Below, in pieces: positions 6,886 through 14,100 of a stretch of DNA of 23,733 nucleotides (position 1 is its first letter; every line of letters starts with the position of its first letter). The translations under genes and the position numbers were made by a program. The notes beneath the pieces were generated by a model. It saw only the letters and a list, made by a program, of their open reading frames with translations. It made no database searches and was not told where the DNA came from. Source of the DNA: Streptomyces katrae (GTDB lineage Bacteria > Actinomycetota > Actinomycetes > Streptomycetales > Streptomycetaceae); the NCBI RefSeq assembly GCF_000966975.1, contig NZ_JZWV01000119.1, positions 1 to 23,733 on the forward strand, written 5' to 3'.

Positions 6886-6904
6886 ACCCCACTCGCACCC
6901 CACT
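6886..6904 (-). promoter_or_regulatory. Tandem AGTGGGGT sites upstream of the minus operon
   Basis: On the minus strand AGTGGGGT is present twice with an 11-bp period (6904-6897 and 6893-6886), 24-42 bp upstream of the first ATG. These match the array inside the operon. Placement near the expected transcription start fits an operator or activator site. Confidence 0.5.
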
Positions 6905-6979
6905 ATCGTGCGACGCCATTAATGCAAAGCGGTAGTCGCGCGGGAAAATGGGGGGAGAAGGCAACCCCTGGAGGTCGTT

Positions 6980-7432
6980 GTGGAATACCGAGAGAGCCGC
7001 GCACGCGTACCGCTGGAAGACGCCAAGCGCCAGGCGCAGAAGTCCGTGCACCGCGTGGATGGCGGAGTCCAGGTCAATCCGATCACCATGGACTACCGTC
7101 AGCTCACCGAGGAGGAGGGCGCCCGCCCTGGCGTCTTCACCAGCGAATCCGTAATCCACCCCGCTGTGCAGGGGCACGATGGGGCGAGGCCCACCGGATC
7201 GTACTCGACGAGCGTCTACAACGAGGGCGGCGGGAAGATGACGAACAACCACACCCGGCGCATGGTAATGGATCACGACAGATCTATTGAGAGCGCCCTT
7301 CGCCAGGCCGACGGAACCGACTCCCTCTATTACCGATCCGGCCGGGCGAAGCTCTCCGTGGCGATGGCCCCCGCCGAGTTCCGGTCCGGCGCCGGCGACG
7401 CATACGAAGAGGGCCACCAGCGGCACGGCTGA
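6980..7432 (+). CDS. Hypothetical protein (150 aa)
   Basis: GTG at 6980 follows GGAGG at good spacing. It is divergent from the five-gene minus operon and shares its roughly 117-bp control region. The 150-residue product is polar, with many Ser, Asp, Arg and His. It has a Tyr/Ser segment (TGSYSTSVYNEGGGK) and a final charged stretch (SGAGDAYEEGHQRHG). There are no membrane segments, Cys or known motifs. Third-position composition is less extreme than in the metabolic operon, suggesting foreign origin. A hairpin follows the stop. Confidence 0.65.
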   Translation: MEYRESRARVPLEDAKRQAQKSVHRVDGGVQVNPITMDYRQLTEEEGARPGVFTSESVIHPAVQGHDGARPTGSYSTSVYNEGGGKMTNNHTRRMVMDHDRSIESALRQADGTDSLYYRSGRAKLSVAMAPAEFRSGAGDAYEEGHQRHG

Positions 7433-7441
7433 TAAGCGAAA

Positions 7442-7468
7442 GCCCCCGGAGTTGTCTCCTCCGAGGGC
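7442..7468 (+). terminator. Hairpin after the 150-aa gene
   Basis: GCCCCCGGAG (7442-7451) pairs with CTCCGAGGGC (7459-7468) with one mismatch and a 7-nt loop, starting 10 nt after the stop at 7432. No T-run follows, as is common for actinomycete terminators. Confidence 0.7.
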
Positions 7469-7584
7469 CAAGGTTCGCAGGAACCCGACAACAACTATAG
7501 GGCCGAATTTTTCGGGGGAAATAAGCTTCACCCGTCTGCCACTTCCTATACGCACACCAGCATCACCGCGGGCACGCTGGAGCC

Positions 7585-7794
7585 ATGGACCCCCGCGTAG
7601 TCATCCACCGCCCCGACGAGGAGGGCGGCCGGCGTGTGCACATCGACGGCACGATCCTCGGCCTGGCGAAGAGTGAACGCGATCTCCGCGAGTTCCTGCG
7701 ACGGGTGGAGCTGCCCGGCTGGGAGGACGTGGACCTCAACGACACCAGCTTGTTCAAGTGGGAGGGGCCAGGGCCGGAGAGCTGGGAGTCCTGA
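7585..7794 (+). CDS. Small hypothetical protein (69 aa)
   Basis: ATG at 7585 is preceded by GGAGCC, which is close but usable. The 69-residue acidic product reads as a compact fold: beta segments (PRVVIHRPDEEGGRRVHIDG), a helix (AKSERDLREFLRRV) and an acidic end. No family is recognised. Upstream, 7500-7525 carries the AT-richer GAATTTTTCGGGGG, similar to sequence in the later 140-bp repeats, and may be a promoter-proximal element. Confidence 0.6.
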   Translation: MDPRVVIHRPDEEGGRRVHIDGTILGLAKSERDLREFLRRVELPGWEDVDLNDTSLFKWEGPGPESWES

Positions 7795-7875
7795 CATGTT
7801 CCCCGGCCCGGGGAAGCATCCCTGCCGAGCCGCCCAACCAGGCTCTTGCGCGAATCCAAGGAGAACAGCACCACC

Positions 7876-8283
7876 GTGACCGAGAAGCGTGCAACACCCG
7901 GCACCGGCAGAGGCTTCAAGGAGAAGGCCGTCATCCACCTGGACTGGATCTATTCCAGCGGGCCCAAGGACGCCGACGGTTCGGGTACCCCCTGCGGCGG
8001 CTGCCACAAGGTCCCCAGCGCAGGGCAGGCCATCAGCAAGGTGCGCGGCAGATGGTGGCACGTGGACTGCGCCGTCGCAGAGCTGGACCAGATTTCGGCA
8101 GCGGCGGCCTGGATTACGCTGGGTGAACTCCTCGCGGCTCGCCCATCGTCTTTCACTACTGTCGAGACGCGCACCATCGTGAAGAACCTGCTGGCACTGG
8201 CGAAGCAGCCCGCGTCGCCCCAAGGCGGGAAGCAGTGGAAGCGGAGGCCGTCGGGATCGAGGCCGAATTGGCCCGCTTCGTAA
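7876..8283 (+). CDS. Hypothetical protein with a CxxC-HxxC zinc-site pattern (135 aa)
   Basis: GTG at 7876 is chosen. AAGGAG lies 12 nt upstream, a slightly long gap, and a TTG at 7846 is the alternative. A likely zinc site is C40-x2-C43 and H62-x2-C65 (CGGCHK and RWWHVDC), resembling a small treble-clef or PARP-like finger. A helical part follows (AVAELDQISAAAAWITLGELL; ETRTIVKNLLALAKQ) and the C-terminus is basic. Such a protein may bind nucleic acid. The gene converges with the next minus-strand gene. Confidence 0.6.
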   Translation: MTEKRATPGTGRGFKEKAVIHLDWIYSSGPKDADGSGTPCGGCHKVPSAGQAISKVRGRWWHVDCAVAELDQISAAAAWITLGELLAARPSSFTTVETRTIVKNLLALAKQPASPQGGKQWKRRPSGSRPNWPAS

Positions 8284-8350
8284 AGGGCGACGGCCAAGGG
8301 TTTGGTGGGCTCCGGTAGAAATTCGGCGGCAAGGTCCGAAGGACTGCTCA

Positions 8351-8614
8351 CTACTTCACGGAGCCGCGGTAGAGGTTGCTCCCCGTCACACGCACCTCGT
8401 AGCCCTCCGCCTCGAACACGTCCTTCAACGGCTGCACGTGCTCGTCGTGCACTTCCCACGCCTTCCGCTCCGGATCCCAGCGCCGGTCGTACTCGGGGAC
8501 CGTTGCGCAGATCGCCCCCAGCGCGTCATAGGGGGAGAACACCTTCGCGCGCTTTCTGTAGCCGTCGACACCGGCGATGGCCCGCTCGATCCGTACGATT
8601 CTTCTTCTGCTCAT
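8351..8614 (-). CDS. Small basic protein with a W-D-P/K-A-W motif (87 aa)
   Basis: ATG at 8614 is chosen; the frame is open to a GTG at 8680, which would add 22 plausible residues, and neither start has a good ribosome site. The N-terminus is basic (MSRRRIVRIERAI). The segment RRWDPERKAWEVHDEHV, followed by a helix and GYEVRVTG, resembles the 'W-D-P-x-K-x-W' beta-hairpin found in HARP-like domains and in small domains attached to phage or plasmid DNA enzymes. That comparison is by eye. A nucleic-acid role is plausible but unproven. Confidence 0.55.
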   Translation of the reverse strand: MSRRRIVRIERAIAGVDGYRKRAKVFSPYDALGAICATVPEYDRRWDPERKAWEVHDEHVQPLKDVFEAEGYEVRVTGSNLYRGSVK

Positions 8615-8677
8615 GTTCACCAGAATAGGAACCAGGCGAGGGGACAGCTTCTCGCCGAACCGGCGCACCTCATCACG

Positions 8678-8945
8678 CACCCTTAGAGGTGAATTTTCGG
8701 GGGCCGATAAAGAGGCCGAAGGCCGACTGCTCTATGGATACAGGCACAGTCAGCACCGCGTTCCCGCCATGCCGGAGCCCTCTTCCCTTCCCCTTCCCTG
8801 CCGGAGCCCAGCGCCTGCACCCTTACAGGTGCGATTTCCGGCGCGGAAGAAGAGGTCCGAAGGACCGATAGCAGTATGAGTACGCCTACACGCGCCGCGG
8901 TCCCTACCCAGCCATTGCCCCTTCCCTGCTGGAGCCACCGCCCTA
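8678..8945. repeat. Imperfect 140-bp tandem duplication with a conserved hairpin
   Basis: The block starting CACCCTTAGAGGTG at 8678 recurs as CACCCTTACAGGTG at 8818, exactly 140 bp on. Each is followed by a GATTTTC/GATTTCC-like segment, then AGAGG and a small stem (GGCC-GAA-GGCC at 8714-8724; GGTCC-GAA-GGACC at 8854-8866). Both blocks end in a C/T-rich tract containing CTTCCCTGCYGGAGCC. A degenerate third copy of the stem region (AAATTCGGCGGC, then GGTCCGAAGGAC) lies at about 8320-8352. No convincing gene covers this stretch. Confidence 0.7.
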
Positions 8946-8946
8946 T

Positions 8947-9032
8947 CCCCAGCACCGCTCTATTCCCCGCTGAGCCCCAGCACCGCCCTATTCCCCTCTA
9001 GAGCCCCAGCACCGCGCTATTCCCCGCTAGAG
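8947..9032. repeat. Three 28-29 bp tandem repeats (iteron-like)
   Basis: Units at 8947-8974, 8975-9003 and 9004-9032 each read CCCCAGCACCGC, then N-CTATTCCCC, then a CTGAG or CTAGAG end. A decayed fourth unit precedes them at about 8931-8946. Direct repeats of this length in a gene-free region resemble iterons or tandem operators. There are no unique spacers, so this is not a CRISPR array. Confidence 0.75.
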
Positions 9033-9098
9033 CTAGGGCGGGCGGGCGCGAAAAATCAGAAGCCGGCGGGCAGTGGCACTCTTCACAGCGCAGCTCTC

Positions 9099-9132
9099 TT
9101 GACTGCTGGTGATTTTCTTCCAGCTAAATCAC
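9099..9132 (+). promoter_or_regulatory. Putative promoter and inverted repeat before the HTH gene
   Basis: TTGACT at 9099-9104 is a fair -35 box, with AGCTAAAT at about 9122-9129 in the -10 zone. GTGATTT (9109-9115) and AAATCAC (9126-9132) form a perfect 7-bp inverted repeat with a 10-bp spacer, lying between and over these elements as an operator would. Confidence 0.35.
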
Positions 9133-9189
9133 AATCCGGTGCCTGTACCGTAATCCGGTATACGCGCCGGAATCCGGCGCCAGCACCGG
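9133..9189. repeat. Three exact-period 19-bp repeats
   Basis: Units start at 9133, 9152 and 9171, each beginning AATCCGG and ending in ACCGT or CCGG. Within each unit the two ends are partly self-complementary (CGGT...ACCG or CCGG...CCGG). The array runs up to the ribosome site of the HTH gene at 9201, so its product may bind here. Confidence 0.75.
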
Positions 9190-9200
9190 AGGGCTGAAGC

Positions 9201-9572
9201 GTGGCGGATTTCTGGCAGAGTCTCGGCGGCGGCATCCAGGGCGAGGAAGGTACCGATGACGACGAGGGGCTTACCGACCCCGCGGAATTTTTGAAAATCG
9301 GCGAGGGCCGAGAACAGGAACGTACGGAAACGGAAAGTGTGCAGGAACTTCCCACCCAGGGCATCCCGCTGCGGGAACTACGGAAACGTCTCCGACTGAC
9401 GCAGGCCGAAGCGGACGAGCGTGCCGGCCACGGGAAGGGCTGGGCGGAAAGAATCGAGCGCCAGGAACTCGGGAAGCTCGGTACCGGGACTCTGGCCGCC
9501 TACCTCGCGGCGCTGGGCTACCGCCTGGAGCTGGTGGCCGTACGAGAAGGTGAGCGTTTCCGGATCGGGTAG
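9201..9572 (+). CDS. HTH (XRE-like) DNA-binding protein, 123 aa
   Basis: A probable regulator. GTG at 9201 follows GGAGG. Residues 1-50 are acidic and probably disordered. The C-terminal 70 residues hold an XRE-like helix-turn-helix (IPLRELRKRLRLTQAEADER, then WAERIERQELGKLGTGTLAA), ending in a strand (YRLELVAVREGERFRIG). This C-terminal pattern resembles HigA-type antitoxins and small plasmid repressors. No toxin-like partner is adjacent. The 19-bp repeat array just upstream makes autoregulation likely. It converges with the recombinase, separated by a terminator. Confidence 0.75.
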   Translation: MADFWQSLGGGIQGEEGTDDDEGLTDPAEFLKIGEGREQERTETESVQELPTQGIPLRELRKRLRLTQAEADERAGHGKGWAERIERQELGKLGTGTLAAYLAALGYRLELVAVREGERFRIG

Positions 9573-9577
9573 CACGA

Positions 9578-9605
9578 AGCCCCCGCCGAAAAAACAACGG
9601 GGGCT
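9578..9605. terminator. Bidirectional terminator between the HTH gene and the recombinase
   Basis: AGCCCCCG (9578-9585) pairs perfectly with CGGGGGCT (9598-9605) around an A-rich 12-nt loop. It lies between the convergent stops at 9572 and 9618. Confidence 0.85.
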
Positions 9606-9617
9606 CTGCGTATCTCC

Positions 9618-10647
9618 TCAGTCGGTGTCGGTGCGCTGGGCGGGGATGCTGGGGACGCTGGCCATCGCGTTGCCCTCCCACTCGTCGCGGGGGCGGATAT
9701 AGCCGTCGGCCACCTTCGAGTTCGGCGACCATCGGCCCTGCTTGCGGATGGCCGCGCCCGAGGCACCGTTCTCGTCGGCGATGGTGGCACCGCTGGCCCT
9801 CAGGCCATGCGCGGTGAGCTTGACGCCGTTGTCGTCGTACAGGACGCCGGCCGCGTCGGCGAGGGCCTGGATGATGTCGTTGACGGACTCGGCGCTCAGC
9901 TCGTCGCCGATGTTCCCCCAGCGGTCGATGCGGCGCAGGATCTTGCCGGTGGTGATGCCGGCCGCGGCGAGGGCGTCGCGGTATTCGGTGTAGGCGGTGA
10001 CGGGGTCAAGAACGTCGTCCCGGCGGGGCATGACGACCCATTCGCCCTCGGCGCCCTGGTCGGTCTTGCTGCTGGCGAAGTAGAGCCGCACCCCCTTGCG
10101 CGGCACCACCACGGCGTCAGGCAGTACGCGATCCGAGAACTCGGAGCGGCGGGTCATGGCCCAGATGGACCAGATGACGATCAGGCGGTCCCGAAGGCCC
10201 GTCAGGGTCTCCCTGGCGCTTCTTGTGGGCCTTGATCAGAAGCCGGGCGGGCCGGGGGTCGGGGTGCTGCTCGACCGGGATCCGGCTCCAGGTGTGTGCG
10301 GCGAGGATCGCGGCGACCGCCTGTCCGAGGGCGGAGGCTCCGTACGGTTCGCCGGTCTTCTCGCTCGGGGTGTCGATGGTGACCCGGATCCACTCGGTGA
10401 GCGTCTCGGTGGTCATCGGCACCACGGATCGGCGCCCCGCGCACCAGCCGGCCGCCCGCCGAAGCCAGAAGTCGTATTTCCGGTAGGTTTCAGGCGGGAT
10501 CGCCGCCTTGAGCGCTTCGAGCGTTTCCTGACTCAGTTCATAATCTGCGGCGGTGTGGACCGTAAGGCCCGGATTCCGAGCTTCCCCCTGGAGGTCACCC
10601 TGAGCGACGGGGAGTAGCTCCGCGTCGATAGTCTCAAGCTCGTTCAT
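9618..10647 (-). pseudogene. Tyrosine recombinase (integrase) interrupted by a one-base frameshift
   Basis: Read from ATG at 10647 (GGGG ribosome site). The first frame gives a core-binding domain (YRKYDFWLRRAAGWCAG; LGQAVAAILAAHTWSRIP) but then runs out of frame and stops at 10117. The catalytic domain continues one frame over: GLRDRLIVIWSIWAMTRRSEF (first Arg), AHGLRASGATIA (His-x-x-Arg), then KQGRW and Tyr in ADGYIRP, ending at 9618. Removing one G from the GGG at 10211-10213 joins them as KKRQ-ETLTGLRDRL, about 343 residues. All catalytic residues are otherwise present. This may be a dead gene, a sequencing error or, less likely, programmed frameshifting. Family role: site-specific integration and excision of mobile DNA. 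Confidence 0.88.
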
Positions 10648-10709
10648 TTGTCCCCTTTGTCGATCCCGGTAAGCACGGTTACCAGGACTGAGCCATACCT
10701 TAGTGAGCG

Positions 10710-10946
10710 TCAGTTGATCTCGGCAGCCCCTTTCCGGATCTTGGACGGCCGGGAGCCCGACTCACACAACTTCGTGATGGATTTTCCTGAACACACCTTT
10801 TGGACTTCACACTCGATCCGCCGGCCGGAGCCGAGTAGTTCAATCTGAAACAAAACCTCGAGTTTTTGTTTTCGCACCCAACGGGCCGGCTGCGGCTCCA
10901 AGAACGTCCCGACCGCGGGTTCGCCGGCCGCTCTCTCACACCCCAC
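10710..10946 (-). CDS. Small hypothetical protein upstream of the recombinase
   Basis: An open frame of 78 residues from GTG 10946, or 55 from GTG 10877, ending 62 bp before the recombinase start on the same strand. The last 55 residues look like a real small domain (RKQKLEVLFQIELLGSGRR, then IECEVQKVCSGKSITKLCES, with three Cys and a basic tail). Codons here are much AT-richer than the surroundings, suggesting recent transfer. An excisionase-like helper is possible from position only. Neither start has a strong ribosome site. Confidence 0.45.
   Translation of the reverse strand: MGCERAAGEPAVGTFLEPQPARWVRKQKLEVLFQIELLGSGRRIECEVQKVCSGKSITKLCESGSRPSKIRKGAAEIN
10847..10872. repeat. AT-rich 26-bp palindrome
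   Basis: The centre CTCGAG (10857-10862) is flanked by GAAACAAAAC on the left and TTTTTGTTTT on the right. These pair over 10 positions with one mismatch and one G-T pair. It is conspicuous in a GC-rich neighbourhood and lies 200 bp upstream of the recombinase, inside the small upstream frame. Confidence 0.6.
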
Positions 10947-11003
10947 GCACGCGAACCGCGCCGAACGCAGTGTCGTGCGGCTGCGTCCCCGCCGGCGCGG
11001 CTA

Positions 11004-11019
11004 CCGGATTTCGATCCGG
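11004..11019. other. Stable UUCG-loop hairpin
   Basis: CCGGAT-TTCG-ATCCGG is a perfect 6-bp stem with a TTCG loop, in the 222-bp gene-free stretch between the small gene at 10946 and the methyltransferase stop at 11170. It could act as an RNA end or as a DNA binding site. There is no T-run on either side. Confidence 0.4.
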
Positions 11020-11132
11020 CCGTGATGTCGTGGTGGTGGGAGCGGTCAACGGCTGACCTCCGTACGCGTATCCGCCAAAGGGAGCGAGCGCCTCACCATT
11101 CGCCCCTGCCGCTCCCACCTTCAGGGCCAGGA

Positions 11133-11157
11133 CCGGGCGGCGGTACCAACCGCCCGG
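11133..11157 (-). terminator. Terminator downstream of the methyltransferase gene
   Basis: CCGGGCGG (11133-11140) and CCGCCCGG (11150-11157) form a perfect 8-bp stem with a 9-nt loop, 13 bp beyond the stop of the minus-strand gene. Confidence 0.75.
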
Positions 11158-11169
11158 CCCCCCGCCCAC

Positions 11170-14100
11170 TCAGCCCCGGGGCGGCACCACCTGCCCCAGC
11201 GTCGCCCCGACCCCGGCCAGGGCTCCCGCGACCGACGCGGCCAACCCCCAACCGCTCCGCCGCCGCCGTGGCACCGGCTCCCAGACCACGGGCCCCCAGC
11301 CCAGGCTCTCCCGCAGCTCCCGCGCTTCCTCGCGCAGGGCCAGAACCTCCGCCGCCCTCATGACGGCCGCGACCTCGGCCACGATGCGCTCCGCCTCGGC
11401 GACGGCCAGGGCGGCGACCTCCGCGCCCCACTCCTCGACGTCCACGCGCAGCTCCTCCAACTCGGCGCGCAGCTCTGTGTAGACATCCACCGGCTCCGGC
11501 TCGGGCCGCTCGTAGTCCACCCAGGCCAGGCGGGGATCAACGGGCGCCGGACGCTCGTAGTCCATCCACGCGATGCGCGGGTCAACGACTCGCTTCGGCA
11601 CCACCAGGGCAACCGGCTCACCGCAGATCACCAGGGCGGGAACCTCCGGCACCACGTACGTCTCCAGCGCCTCGCACATGGGCGCCTGCGGCTCCTCCAG
11701 GGCGACGGCCCGGCGGGGTGCCGAGAGCTGCACGAGCGCCCCGCACACCACGTACTGCTCCGCCACCAGCTCTCGCGGCTCCAGGTGCTCAAGGTGCCCC
11801 GGCTCCGCACCGTCCATGAGCACGATGGTCTTGCCGATCTTCGCGCTGACGACGCGCCCGGCGCGGCCCTCGTGAAGAACCCGTTCCCCGATCTCCCAGA
11901 AGCCCCGCCCGGCCGACGGCAGCACCGCCACCCGCTTCTCCTCCACGGACGCGGGGGCGGACTCACCCGCAGCGAGCCGCCACGCCGCCCGCCGCTGCTC
12001 CCGGGTGAGCGGGCCCTGAACGGCCGCCTGAGGTTCCGTCTCGACGTCGACGAACTCGGGGTCGGCGGTGGCCTCGATCGGCTTCCAGTCGGGCCCCACG
12101 TGCTTCTCCAACAGCTCCGCCATGGTCGGCCCCTCGTAGGGAGGCTGGGCCGCGATCTCCGCCCGCAGCCGCTCCGTCAGGGACGGCTCGGCCGCCACCG
12201 GCGCCGGGTGCTTCTTGCGCCCGTGGGCGCGCATGGCCAGGACCGCTTCGGCATCGCAGATCACCGACTTGATGACCTTGCCCTTGCACGTCTCGTGCAG
12301 GCAGCGCACGGAGGTGGTCCAGCCGTTGTCACCCTTGGGGCTCTCCCCGTGGTGGCGGTGCTTGTCCCCGAGGTCGTTGCTCGTCGTACGGAACCGGCCC
12401 TCGGTGATCTCCCAGTCGTACGCCATCCGCTCGAAGTTGTGCCCGTACCCGTCATCGCTGGCACCCGCGTACGTGACGCTCTCGCCCTCGGTGAGCTGGG
12501 CGCCCGGGGTGGCCGCCGCCTGCTCCATCCGCTCCCGGGCCTGCGCCCTGCTCCATGCCACGGCGTCCCGTCCGCACGGCCAAGCGTGGTTGCAGGGGTT
12601 GGGGAAGGAACCGCATCCCTCACGCGGAGCACGCTCGGTCTCGTACGACCACTCGGGGGCGGATTCCTCCGTGTCGGCGTGCGCAGAATCCTGGGCGCCT
12701 CCAGCCGGCGAGTCCTCGACCGGAATTTCTTCCGTGTCGGCACCGTGCACCGCCGGGTACAGCTCGGCCAGGTAGCGGCGGAGCATCTCCCGCCACGGCA
12801 CTCCGAGGAGCTGTCCCCAGACCGCGAGGGAGACGAGCGGGGAGAAGATGTCTCCGAGCTGCTGGCACTGCGAGGACCGCGACCCCGTCACCGGGAAGTC
12901 GGCGGGCAGCCCGACCAGGAGGCACACTTCCTCGATCGTGAACCGGCGTCCGGTGGCCGCGTTGTACCAGCCCCTGATCTTCGAGGTGATGCCGTTGATC
13001 GGCTTCGGCTCGGGGTGGCGGCTGGTGCGCCCGTCCATGCGGAAGACGTTGCCCCCGCTGGTCTTCCGGTCCCCGCGCGTGTTGATCTCCGCGTCCGGCT
13101 CCCAGCCGATCGCCTCATGGGCCAGCGTGGTGATCTCCGGCGCCACCGGCAGGCCCGGACGCCGGTACCAGTGCGCGGCCAGGACCGAACGCCTGCGGTT
13201 GCTCGGGGAACCGTAGTCCGCAGCGTCCACGGTGTCCCACTCGGCCATCTCGCACCCGGCCGTCACCAGCTCAAGCCAGATGTCCTCCTTGACCTGCTCG
13301 GGGAGGGCGGCGGCCTGCTCGATGACGATCCGGGTGAGCGGGGCACCGATGTACCGCAGGCCGAGAACCCAGATCACCGGGGCCAGCATCAGCCCCGCCG
13401 TTTTCGCCGTCATGCCCTCGACGAGCGCCCACATGTCCGCCACCGTGTGATCGGTCCGCGAACCGTACGAGGAGAAGCACCCCTCCTCCCAGGTGCACTC
13501 CTCGCCGTCCTCCTCGTGGGTGCAGTACTCCGTCCCGTCCTTCTCGTAGTTGCCGTACATGAAGCCGACCTGGTTGATGGCCTCGATCAGGATGTCCAGG
13601 TTCTCTGCGGCGCGACCGGCACCCGTGCCCGCGATCGTGAAGTCCGGGCACGGCATCGTGAACATGGCGTCTACGGTCCACCGCAGCGCGGGGTGTTCGG
13701 GGTTCAGCGTCTTCACGTCCGCCCGCAGCACGGTGCAGCCCGCAGCCTGCGAGGTCGCCACCGCGTCCCCGGACAGGTCGACACAGATCATGTCCGTGTC
13801 GGACACCAGCCGCTTCCCCTTGCAGCCACCGCCGCACCCCGAGCACAGGTTCAGCCCCCGGGGCTTCTCCGCCGGGTACAGCCACCGCACCGGCCACGGC
13901 GCGGCCAGCGTCTCCCGCTGCTCCTCCGTCAGGGACTCCAGAAGGGTCACCAGCTCCTCGCCGTCGACCGCCATCAGGTCGGCGTGGGTCACCGGCTTCG
14001 GCTGCTCTTGGCGCAGCAGCGGCATGACCGAGGAGTCCCGGACATAGATCGTCTGGTCGGCCTCCCCCTTCGTGGGAAAGCTGACGTGGCCGCCCCCCAC

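Noticed and set aside
8947..9032. CRISPR array
   Set aside because: The 28-29 bp units are directly adjacent with no unique spacers, and no cas gene is present.
9201..9572. Antitoxin of a HigBA-type pair
   Set aside because: The HTH resembles HigA, but no toxin-sized partner gene lies next to it on either side.
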